Assembly: GCF_003353175.1 (NCBI RefSeq)
Contig: NZ_QHKS01000011.1
Location: 186,001 to 250,000, forward strand
DNA: 64,000 nt
Reading direction: 5' to 3'
Origin: Paraburkholderia lacunae
GTDB lineage: Bacteria > Pseudomonadota > Gammaproteobacteria > Burkholderiales > Burkholderiaceae
Within the stretch, counting starts at the first letter, position 1. Every line of letters starts with the position of its first letter. The notes under the pieces were generated by a model. The model had not been told where the DNA came from and did not search any database. It worked only from the letters and a program-made list of their open reading frames with translations. Shown here piece after piece: positions 46,207 to 53,357 of this stretch. The translations under genes and the position numbers were made by a program.

Positions 46207-47754
46207 ATGGCCGACAAACTGATCATATTCGACACGACTTTGCGTGACGGCGAACAATCGCCCGGTGCGTCGATGACGAAAGAAGAAAAAATCCGCATCG
46301 CGAAGCAGCTGGAGCGGATGAAGGTGGACGTGATCGAAGCAGGCTTCGCGGCCAGCTCGAACGGTGACTTCGATTCGATCCACACCATTGCGGGACTGAT
46401 CAAGGACAGCACGATCTGTTCGCTCGCCCGCGCCAACGACAAAGACATCCAGCGCGCCGCTGACGCGCTCAAGCCCGCTGATCGTTCCCGCATCCACACG
46501 TTCATCGCAACGTCGCCGCTGCACATGGAAAAGAAGCTGCGCATGACGCCGGATCAGGTATTCGAGCAGGCGAAGCTGGCCGTGCGCTTCGCGCGCAAGT
46601 TCACTGACGACGTCGAGTTTTCGCCGGAAGACGGCAGCCGCTCGGATATGGATTTCCTGTGCCGCGTGCTGGAAGCCGTGATCGCGGAAGGCGCGACCAC
46701 CATCAATATCGCGGACACGGTCGGCTATGGCGTGCCGGAGCTGTACGGCCAGCTCGTGAAGACGTTGCGCGAGCGCATTCCGAACTCGCATAAGGCGGTG
46801 TTCTCCGTGCATTGCCATAACGACCTCGGCATGGCAGTGGCGAACTCGCTGGCCGGCGTGAAGATCGGCGGCGCGCGTCAGGTCGAGTGCACGATCAACG
46901 GTCTCGGCGAGCGCGCGGGCAATACGTCGCTCGAAGAAATCGTGATGGCCGTGAAGACTCGCAAGGATTACTTCGGCCTCGATATCGGTCTCGATACGAC
47001 GCAGATCGTGCCAGCATCGAAACTGGTGTCGCAGATCACCGGTTTTGTCGTGCAGCCGAACAAGGCAGTGGTCGGTGCGAACGCGTTTGCGCACGCGTCG
47101 GGCATCCATCAGGACGGCGTGCTGAAAGCGCGCGACACCTATGAAATCATGCGTGCCGAAGATGTGGGCTGGAGCGCGAACAAGATCGTGCTCGGCAAGC
47201 TGTCGGGTCGCAACGCATTCAAGCAGCGTCTGCAGGAACTGGGCATCGCGCTCGATAGCGAAGCCGAGCTGAACACGGCATTCGCGCGCTTCAAGGAACT
47301 GGCCGACCGCAAGGCTGAAATCTTCGACGAAGACATCATCGCGATCGTGACCGAGGAATCGGCCGAGGCGCAGGAAAAGGAGCACTACAAGTTCCTGTCG
47401 CTGTCGCAGCATTCGGAAACCGGCGAGCAGCCGCACGCGAAGGTCGTGTTCTCCGTGGAAGGCAAGGAAGTGACCGGCGAAGCGCGCGGCAACGGTCCGG
47501 TCGATGCCACGCTCAATGCGATCGAAACGGAAGTCGGCAGCGGCTCGGAATTGCTGCTGTATTCGGTCAACGCGATTACCACCGGTACGCAGGCGCAGGG
47601 CGAAGTGACCGTGCGGCTGTCGAAGAGTGGGCGCATCGTCAACGGCGTGGGCACCGATCCGGACATCGTCGCGGCTTCCGCGAAGGCCTATATCTCGGCG
47701 CTCAACAAGCTCTATTCGAACGTGGACAAGTTGAATCCGCAACGTTCGGAATGA
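46207..47754 (+). CDS. leuA: 2-isopropylmalate synthase
   Basis: This 515-residue enzyme condenses acetyl-CoA with 2-ketoisovalerate in the first committed step to leucine. It has DTTLRDGEQSPGASM, the metal-binding HCHNDLGMAVANSL, NGLGERAGNTSLEEI and SGIHQDGVLK in the catalytic barrel, and a C-terminal LeuA dimer domain (GPVDATLNAIE, GRIVNGVGTDPDIV) that binds leucine for feedback control. Length is normal for the long form. The ATG at 46207 has AGGAGA upstream. It has its own promoter and a long leader with a candidate attenuation ORF, and ends at a strong terminator. Confidence 0.96.
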   Translation: MADKLIIFDTTLRDGEQSPGASMTKEEKIRIAKQLERMKVDVIEAGFAASSNGDFDSIHTIAGLIKDSTICSLARANDKDIQRAADALKPADRSRIHTFIATSPLHMEKKLRMTPDQVFEQAKLAVRFARKFTDDVEFSPEDGSRSDMDFLCRVLEAVIAEGATTINIADTVGYGVPELYGQLVKTLRERIPNSHKAVFSVHCHNDLGMAVANSLAGVKIGGARQVECTINGLGERAGNTSLEEIVMAVKTRKDYFGLDIGLDTTQIVPASKLVSQITGFVVQPNKAVVGANAFAHASGIHQDGVLKARDTYEIMRAEDVGWSANKIVLGKLSGRNAFKQRLQELGIALDSEAELNTAFARFKELADRKAEIFDEDIIAIVTEESAEAQEKEHYKFLSLSQHSETGEQPHAKVVFSVEGKEVTGEARGNGPVDATLNAIETEVGSGSELLLYSVNAITTGTQAQGEVTVRLSKSGRIVNGVGTDPDIVAASAKAYISALNKLYSNVDKLNPQRSE

Positions 47755-47800
47755 GGAGGATGCAGGGCGCTGATTGCGTTCCTGCTAACCCGTGATAATC

Positions 47801-47840
47801 GAAGCCCTGTGCGTTGAAAAGCACGGGGCTTCGTTTTTTT
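47801..47840 (+). terminator. Rho-independent terminator of leuA
   Basis: GAAGCCCTGTGC (47801-47812) pairs with GCACGGGGCTTC (47821-47832) with one G-T pair, followed by G and seven T. Confidence 0.9.
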
Positions 47841-47878
47841 GCGTCGCGTGCTCGATGCAGCGCGTGCGTGTGCTGCCG

Positions 47879-49468
47879 CTACTCCGCAGCGGTGCGCCGC
47901 ATCGACCAACCGCGCGCCGCGCGTGCCTGCGCCTGGACCTGATGTCGCACTTCGACGGCGATCTCACGGCGCGGCGCATCGGCGACAAACGCGTCGAGCA
48001 GCTCACGCACTTCGTGATCGACGAAATCGGCGCGCGTCGCGTCGACGATCAAAGTCGCGCCATCGGGAATCTGCTGCAGATAGTGCTTCAGCGGCACCTT
48101 GCCGAGAAACGACACATCTTTGCGAAACGACAGCAGATAGTGATCGCCGTGCTGCGCGAGCACGATCGGGCTGCGCAGGTTCGCATACAGCGCAAGCAGC
48201 ACGCTGCACAGAATGCCGAGCAGGATGCCGATCAGCAGATCGGTGGCGAGCACGCCGACCAGCGTGACGATGAACGGTGCAAACGGCGCGAAGCCTTGCC
48301 TCGCGACAGCGACGAACAACGACGGCTTGGCCAGCTTGAGACCGGTGAAGATCAGGATCGCCGCAAGGCAGGCCAGCGGAATCAGGTTGATGACGCTGGT
48401 GAGCGCAAACACGCTCACCAGCAGCAAAACACCGTGGATGATCGCTGACAGCCGGCTCTGCGCGCCCGCATGCACATTGGCGGAACTGCGCACGATCACC
48501 GAGGTGATCGGCAGGCCGCCGATCGCGCCGGCAATCAGATTGCCGATGCCTTGCGCCTTCAACTCGCGATCCGGCGGCGCCGGACGGCGTTGCGGATCAA
48601 TCTGTTCGACCGCTTCGAGACTGAGCAGCGTCTCCAGACTCGCGACGATCGCGAGCGTAACGGCCACGCGCCAGACGTCGGGATTCACGAGCTGCGCGAA
48701 GTGCGGCCCGAAGTCGGCCCATTCCATCGCAACGCTCAACGCGGCGAACGATTCGAGCGGCGGCAGCGCGACGCGATGCTCGGCGGCTGGCGCGATAGAC
48801 GGCGCCAGCAAGCCGAGCAGCAGGGTCGCGCCGATGCCGAACAAAACCACCGCGAGCGGTGCCGGTACGAGGCGCACCAGCGCGAAGCGGCGCAACGCGC
48901 GCGTTTCCCAGCCGGCCAGAATCGCCAGCGACAGCAGCGTGATTGCGCATGCGGCGAGCGAGATCGAGCCGATCGGCGTCGTTACCGTGCCGGCCACGTG
49001 GACGGCGGCTTGCGACGCCGATGATGCTGCCGACGCGTGCGGGCCGAACAGCCCGAGCGCAAGCGGGAATTGCTTGACGATCAGCAGCACGCCGATCGCC
49101 GCCAGCATGCCTTTGATGACCGGCGACGGCACATAGGCGGCGAACCGGCCGGCCTTCAGCATGCCGAAGCCGAACTGGATCACGCCCGACAGCAAGACGG
49201 CCAGCAGGAAAGCGGCAAAGCTGCCGAGTTGCGCGATCCCGTCGACGACGATCACGACGAGGCCCGCCGCCGGGCCGCTCACGCTCAGCCGCGAACCGCT
49301 CAGCACGGCCACCACCAGGCCGCCGACGATGCCCGATACCAGCCCGGCGAACGGCTCGACGCCCGATGCATTGGCGATGCCCAGACATAGCGGCAGCGCC
49401 ACGAGAAAAACGACTGTGCCCGCAAACAGATCGCGCTGAAACGTGGAGAAAAAAGCTCGAAGATTCAT
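47879..49468 (-). CDS. SulP-family anion transporter with partial STAS domain, probable bicarbonate transporter
   Basis: The 529-residue protein shows the SulP membrane domain: DLFAGTVVFLVALPLCLGIA, SGIVGGLVVAVLSGSRLSVSGPAAG, and GNLIAGAIGGLPITSVIVRSSANVHAGAQSR (split at the landmarks GGLPITSVIVRSS and NVHAGAQSR). The C-terminal ~90 residues resemble a STAS domain (VPLKHYLQQIPDGATLIVDA). SulP proteins next to carbonic anhydrase genes, as here (87 bases), usually carry bicarbonate rather than sulfate. The start at 49468 is the Met before NLRAFFSTFQRDL; the ribosome binding site is weak and a longer start is possible. Confidence 0.88.
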   Translation of the reverse strand: MNLRAFFSTFQRDLFAGTVVFLVALPLCLGIANASGVEPFAGLVSGIVGGLVVAVLSGSRLSVSGPAAGLVVIVVDGIAQLGSFAAFLLAVLLSGVIQFGFGMLKAGRFAAYVPSPVIKGMLAAIGVLLIVKQFPLALGLFGPHASAASSASQAAVHVAGTVTTPIGSISLAACAITLLSLAILAGWETRALRRFALVRLVPAPLAVVLFGIGATLLLGLLAPSIAPAAEHRVALPPLESFAALSVAMEWADFGPHFAQLVNPDVWRVAVTLAIVASLETLLSLEAVEQIDPQRRPAPPDRELKAQGIGNLIAGAIGGLPITSVIVRSSANVHAGAQSRLSAIIHGVLLLVSVFALTSVINLIPLACLAAILIFTGLKLAKPSLFVAVARQGFAPFAPFIVTLVGVLATDLLIGILLGILCSVLLALYANLRSPIVLAQHGDHYLLSFRKDVSFLGKVPLKHYLQQIPDGATLIVDATRADFVDHEVRELLDAFVADAPRREIAVEVRHQVQAQARAARGWSMRRTAAE

Positions 49469-49555
49469 GGTGTCGGTGCAGGTGAGTGAGTGTGTCTTGT
49501 GTGCGAGCAAAGCCGGCAACGCGAAATCGAAGTGCGTGGGTGCCGGCGCGGTGCG

Positions 49556-50191
49556 CTACGCGGCGCTGCGGGCGATCGCCGTGCAAGCCGTCGCGTCGTC
49601 GGCTTCATAGCCGGACGTGAGTACCTTGATGCGCCCATCCTCGAGAGCGAAGATCCAGCCGTGAACGAGCGGCAGTGACTCGGCTTCCTGCACGATCGGA
49701 CTCGCGCGTAACTGGCGAACCTGTTCGAGCACGTTCAGTTCGGCGAGGCGATCGATGCGGGCACGCTCGCCAACGTGCCCTTCGAGTTCGCCGCGATGGG
49801 TTTGCGCCAACGCGCATAAAGGCGCGATCCGCCGGTTGACGTGCGGCAGCCGCGGTTCCGGCGGCAACAGCGCGGCGCGCACGCCGCCACAGCCATAGTG
49901 TCCGCAGACGATTACGTGACCGACCTTCAAAACCCGCACCGCGTATTCGAGGACGCTTGCGGAGTTGTCGTCATCGGGATGAAAGAGGTTGGCGATATTG
50001 CGGTGAACAAACAGGTCGCCGGGCTCGCAATGTGTGATGGTTTCGGCGGGCACGCGGCTGTCCGAGCAGCCGATCCACAGCACGTGTGGATTCTGGCCCC
50101 GCACCAGATCGCGGAAGAAATCGGGGTTGCGCGCAGCGGTTTCGTGGGCCCATGCAACGTTGGCGACCAGCAGGCGTTTGGGACGGTTCAT
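49556..50191 (-). CDS. can: Beta-class carbonic anhydrase
   Basis: The 211-residue zinc enzyme has the ligands Cys42, Asp44 and Arg46 (CSDSR), His98 and Cys101 (CGHYGCGG). The N-terminus NRPKRLLVANVAWAHE is unusual but the core VHRNIANLFHPDDDNSASVLEYAV is typical. It interconverts CO2 and bicarbonate in the cytoplasm. The SulP-type transporter downstream on the same strand suggests a unit that supplies bicarbonate for carboxylations or pH control. Putative promoter boxes lie at 50277-50306. Confidence 0.93.
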   Translation of the reverse strand: MNRPKRLLVANVAWAHETAARNPDFFRDLVRGQNPHVLWIGCSDSRVPAETITHCEPGDLFVHRNIANLFHPDDDNSASVLEYAVRVLKVGHVIVCGHYGCGGVRAALLPPEPRLPHVNRRIAPLCALAQTHRGELEGHVGERARIDRLAELNVLEQVRQLRASPIVQEAESLPLVHGWIFALEDGRIKVLTSGYEADDATACTAIARSAA

Positions 50192-50276
50192 CGATAGCGG
50201 CTCCGGAAGTGAGGCAAATCGGCTGTGACCTGGCGCCCGCGTGCCGGCGGCGCGGCAGACGCGCGGTCAAATGTCG

Positions 50277-50306
50277 AATGTATTCTTACTAAAGCCTTTC
50301 TATCAA
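50277..50306 (-). promoter_or_regulatory. Putative promoter of the carbonic anhydrase gene
   Basis: On the minus strand TTGATA (50306-50301) and TACATT (50282-50277) are 18 bases apart in an AT-rich pocket, with a leader of about 80 bases. Confidence 0.4.
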
Positions 50307-50355
50307 AAAATTAAACCGCTGTGTGTGAAATAAAATTCGCTGTCATGCGGAATAA

Positions 50356-50385
50356 ATAAAAAAAAGCCGCCTGAAACGGCGGCTT
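50356..50385 (-). terminator. Rho-independent terminator of the small lipoprotein gene
   Basis: On the minus strand AAGCCGCC and GGCGGCTT pair around a 6-base loop (50385-50364) and are followed by a run of about eight T (A run 50356-50363 on the plus strand). Confidence 0.88.
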
Positions 50386-50419
50386 GGTAGATCCATGCAT
50401 CCTGATTAGGAAGGAATGC

Positions 50420-50971
50420 TCAGAACAGGTTGCGGCGATCCGGATCGTGCAGCGGATCGGGGGTTTTCTGCGTGAGCCGCACGATGCCCTGAGCGTCGAA
50501 ATAAAAGTTGTACATCATGTACCAGACGTTGTCTTCCTGATAACGGTAGGTCCAGACCTCGCGCTTCATGAGCGGGAAGTACGAGGTTTCGACGGGACGG
50601 CCGAAATTGACGAGTACGTCGCTCTTGGTCCACTTGCCGATTTCCGCGCGGTAGAACTCGTTGGGCTGGAGCACCTGGCGTACGTTGACGATCTTGCCGG
50701 CGGCGTCGATGTCGGCGGCGGTGGTGGTTTCGCCCATCGGTTGCGTTGGCCACATGAGGCGCTTGCCGCCGTTCGGCAGATCGTAGATTTCGCGTGGCGG
50801 GCCGAGTCGCGCGACGATGGTCGACTCGTCCGCACCTTGCTGATATTGCTGCCACGGCTGCACGCAACCGGCTAGCGTCAACGCGCTCAGGCAGGCGAGC
50901 GCGGCACGGCGCAGGCGAGTGGCGGCGGGCACGCCGGTTGAGTCCGCCTTGGAATGGTGGCGGTTGAACAT
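50420..50971 (-). CDS. Putative outer-membrane lipoprotein (BamE/SmpA-like fold suspected)
   Basis: The 183-residue protein has a signal peptide with lipobox LTLAGC (Cys about residue 36). The mature part contains two similar segments, IVARLGPPREIYDLPNGGKRLMWP and DVLVNFGRPVETSYFPLMKREVWTY; the pattern of a G-P or G-R-P turn followed by an aromatic strand ending in W-x-Y recalls SmpA/OmlA (BamE) lipoproteins, though no family is certain. The ATG at 50971 has GGAGGAATTC upstream; two earlier in-frame ATG codons are less likely. It has its own terminator. Confidence 0.8.
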   Translation of the reverse strand: MFNRHHSKADSTGVPAATRLRRAALACLSALTLAGCVQPWQQYQQGADESTIVARLGPPREIYDLPNGGKRLMWPTQPMGETTTAADIDAAGKIVNVRQVLQPNEFYRAEIGKWTKSDVLVNFGRPVETSYFPLMKREVWTYRYQEDNVWYMMYNFYFDAQGIVRLTQKTPDPLHDPDRRNLF

Positions 50972-51161
50972 GAATTCCTCCGATGGCTTTTGCATAGCGG
51001 TTTTTATCATCGAGCCGCATTATTTTGACACGTGCTGCGGCAAAAGATTTGTGCTTGATGCGAGGCTTCGCCGCAGGCATGGAACGAGCTGGCCGGCTTG
51101 CTTATTCCGTCGCGAACGCCCTATGATCCGCGCTTCGAACGATTCAGTCGGGGCAAGGACG

Positions 51162-52565
51162 ATGGCGAAGTGGCAACGGGCGGCGGCTGGGGCGCTGGTG
51201 GTGGTTTCAATGGCTGCGGCAGTCCATGCAGCGGGCGCGACGACGGCTGGGGTGGCGAGCGGGGCGGCAAACGGGGTCGCTAACGGAGCAGCGAACAAAG
51301 CAGCAAACGGAGCAGCAAACGGAGCAGCAAACGGAGCGGCAAACGGAGCAGCAGGCGCGGCGATCAGCAAGCCGGCTGGTGCGCCGATCCAGCTCGCGCT
51401 GATTGAAGGCATGTCCGGCCCGTTCGCCAATGCAGGCGCGGCAGTGGAGCGCAATCTGCGGTTCGGCGTGGAGCAGGTGAATGCGCATGGCGGCGTCAAA
51501 CTTGCCGATGGTTCACATCCGCTCGAACTGGTCGTGCTGGACAGCAAGGGCAGCACCGAAGAAGCGCTGGTGCAACTGCGCGCGGCGGCCGACCGGCACA
51601 TCGGCTACATCCTGCAAGGCAACAGTTCGGCGGTCGCGGCCGCGCTGATCGGCGCGATCGACAAGCAGAACAGCCGCGAGCCGGAGAACCGCGAGTTGTT
51701 CCTCAACTATTCCGCCGGCGATCCCGCACTGACCAACGCTAATTGCAGCTTCTGGCATTTCCGCTTCGACGCGCACGCGGGCATGCGCATGGAGGCGCTC
51801 GCCGACGTGATCCAACGCGACAAAGCGGTCAAGAAGGTCTATCTGCTGAACCAGGACTACAGCTTTGGCCACGATGTCAGCGGCCTCGCGCGCTCGGCGC
51901 TGGCTGCGAAGCGTCCCGATATTGCCGTTGTCGGCGACGAATTTCACCCGATCGGCCGCGTCAAGGATTTCGCGCCGTACATCGCGAAAATCCGCGCGAG
52001 CGGGGCGGATGCGGTCATCACCGGCAACTGGGGCAACGACCTGACGCTGCTCGTCAAGGCGGCGCGCGAGCAGGGCCTCGATACGAAGTTCTACACGTTC
52101 TACGGCAATAGTCTCGGTGCGTCAGCGGCGTTGGGCGACGCCGGCGTCAAGCACGTGATCGCGGTGGCCGAATGGCACCCGAACGCAGGCGGCGCGGCTT
52201 CCGACGCCTGGTACGCAGCGTTTCGCGCCCGTTTCCCCGCCGCGCAAGACGATTACCCGGTGCTGCGCATGTCGCTGATGATCGAAACGCTCGCCGAGGC
52301 GATGGGCCGCGTCGGCAGCGCCAACCCGGCAGTCGTTGCTAAGGCGTTGGAGGGGATCAGGTTCGACAACGGCTTCCATGCCTCGTGGATGCGCGCCGAC
52401 GACCATCAGCTGATCCAGCCCCTTTACGTGATGGAGATGGACAGGGCAGGTTCGCCGGGCGTGCATTTCGATAACGAAGGCTCTGGGTACGGCTTTCGGA
52501 CGGTGCTGGCGTTGTCGCCCGAGCGTACCGTGCCGCCGACCGTCTGCCGGATGAAGCGGCCATGA
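51162..52565 (+). CDS. Periplasmic binding protein of the branched-chain amino acid type (orphan) with Ala-Asn-Gly repeat linker
   Basis: The 467-residue protein has a signal peptide (MAKWQRAAAGALVVVSMAAA, cleavage near residue 27), a linker of eight repeats around ANGA, and a LivJ-type binding domain (Peripla_BP_6) from about residue 72: IQLALIEGMSGPFANAGAAVE, VVLDSKGSTEEAL, VYLLNQDYSFGHDVSG, and VITGNWGNDLTLLVKAARE. No permease or ATPase is nearby, so it either serves a distant transporter or signals. Ligand unknown. The ATG at 51162 was chosen for its signal peptide; an ATG at 51123 would add 13 residues. Confidence 0.85.
   Translation: MAKWQRAAAGALVVVSMAAAVHAAGATTAGVASGAANGVANGAANKAANGAANGAANGAANGAAGAAISKPAGAPIQLALIEGMSGPFANAGAAVERNLRFGVEQVNAHGGVKLADGSHPLELVVLDSKGSTEEALVQLRAAADRHIGYILQGNSSAVAAALIGAIDKQNSREPENRELFLNYSAGDPALTNANCSFWHFRFDAHAGMRMEALADVIQRDKAVKKVYLLNQDYSFGHDVSGLARSALAAKRPDIAVVGDEFHPIGRVKDFAPYIAKIRASGADAVITGNWGNDLTLLVKAAREQGLDTKFYTFYGNSLGASAALGDAGVKHVIAVAEWHPNAGGAASDAWYAAFRARFPAAQDDYPVLRMSLMIETLAEAMGRVGSANPAVVAKALEGIRFDNGFHASWMRADDHQLIQPLYVMEMDRAGSPGVHFDNEGSGYGFRTVLALSPERTVPPTVCRMKRP
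51255..51350 (+). repeat. Eight tandem 12-nt units inside the binding-protein gene
   Basis: The unit GCAAACGGAGCA (with variants) occurs eight times in frame and encodes Ala-Asn-Gly-Ala. Because the unit length is a multiple of three, copy-number change would keep the frame. Confidence 0.9.
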
Positions 52566-52616
52566 ATCGACCGTGAATCTGCCATGAAGCGGCCATGAAT
52601 CGACCATAAGCCGGCC
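52551..52616. repeat. Six tandem 11-nt units at the 3' end of the binding-protein gene
   Basis: ATGAAGCGGCC, ATGAATCGACC, GTGAATCTGCC, ATGAAGCGGCC, ATGAATCGACC and ATAAGCCGGCC follow without gaps. The stop codon of the upstream gene lies in the junction of the first two. The same core is repeated at 25831-25869. Confidence 0.85.
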
Positions 52617-52649
52617 AAAGCGCCCCTGATCCGGTCCGGCAGAGCAGGG

Positions 52650-52678
52650 TTCGCGGCCGGTTTGGGCTGTGCTACAAT
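52650..52678 (+). promoter_or_regulatory. Putative promoter of rpsO
   Basis: TACAAT (52673-52678) is preceded at 17 bases by TTCGCG (52650-52655), a weak -35 box; the leader to rpsO would be about 75 bases. Confidence 0.45.
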
Positions 52679-52758
52679 ACGCGTCCCGTTGTAATACGGG
52701 TAACCCACGGCACGGCCTTTCTTCCGTGACCGCCTGTCTAGTTCTCAAGGAAATCGAC

Positions 52759-53031
52759 ATGTCCGCAGTTGAAACAAGCAAGAAGTCCGAAGTCGTTGCG
52801 CAATTCGCACGCGCCGCTAACGACACCGGCTCCCCCGAAGTTCAGGTCGCGCTGCTCACGACCCGCATCAACGAACTGACCACGCACTTCAAGGAACACA
52901 CGAAAGATCACCACAGCCGCCGCGGTCTGCTGCGCATGGTGAGCCGTCGTCGTAAGCTGCTCGACTACCTGAAGGGCAAGGACGCGGATCGTTACCGCGC
53001 ACTGATCGAGAAGCTGGGTCTGCGTAAGTAA
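52759..53031 (+). CDS. rpsO: 30S ribosomal protein S15
   Basis: The 90-residue protein matches S15 (SEVVAQFARAANDTGSPEVQ, TTRINELTTHFKEHTKDHHS, and SRRGLLRMVSRRRKLLDYLK). It binds 16S rRNA early in small-subunit assembly. AAGGA precedes the ATG at 52759. The initial residues (SAVETSKK) follow the betaproteobacterial form. As in many bacteria, pnp follows, separated by two stem-loops. Confidence 0.97.
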   Translation: MSAVETSKKSEVVAQFARAANDTGSPEVQVALLTTRINELTTHFKEHTKDHHSRRGLLRMVSRRRKLLDYLKGKDADRYRALIEKLGLRK

Positions 53032-53051
53032 TCGGCCAGTCGTTCAGCAAG

Positions 53052-53091
53052 ATGCCTGTGTCAGTTCCGCTGATACAGGCATTTTGTTTTT
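53052..53091 (+). terminator. Terminator or attenuator after rpsO
   Basis: ATGCCTGTGTCAG (53052-53064) pairs with CTGATACAGGCAT (53070-53082) over 13 bases with one G-T pair, loop TTCCG, followed by TTTGTTTTT. Confidence 0.88.
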
Positions 53092-53093
53092 GA

Positions 53094-53121
53094 ACGGTGC
53101 GCTTCATGTGATGCGCACCGT
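53094..53121 (+). promoter_or_regulatory. Second stem-loop in the rpsO-pnp gap
   Basis: ACGGTGCGC (53094-53102) pairs perfectly with GCGCACCGT (53113-53121) around a 10-base loop. In E. coli the pnp leader has an RNase III-cut stem used for autoregulation; this hairpin could play that part, but it lies about 240 bases before pnp and the role is inferred. The remaining 53122-53357 shows nothing else clear. Confidence 0.4.
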
Positions 53122-53357
53122 CTGTTGTCCGCGCTAACGTGCCTGCGCATGTGGCGCGGAGCGGAAAAAGCAGTAAATAAGCAGTAAAAAAGAGAAACAC
53201 GGCCGGGCTGCAGGGCAGGGCTTTGTGTCATTCCAGCGGTTCGCGCGCGTAGAGCGTGGTTCTCTGGAATGGCATAACACTACTCTTCCCATGTGGCGCC
53301 GGTTCTGGCGTTGCCGCGCCGCTTCTGGTTCGCGCGGCATTACGATGAGGAAAAGCA

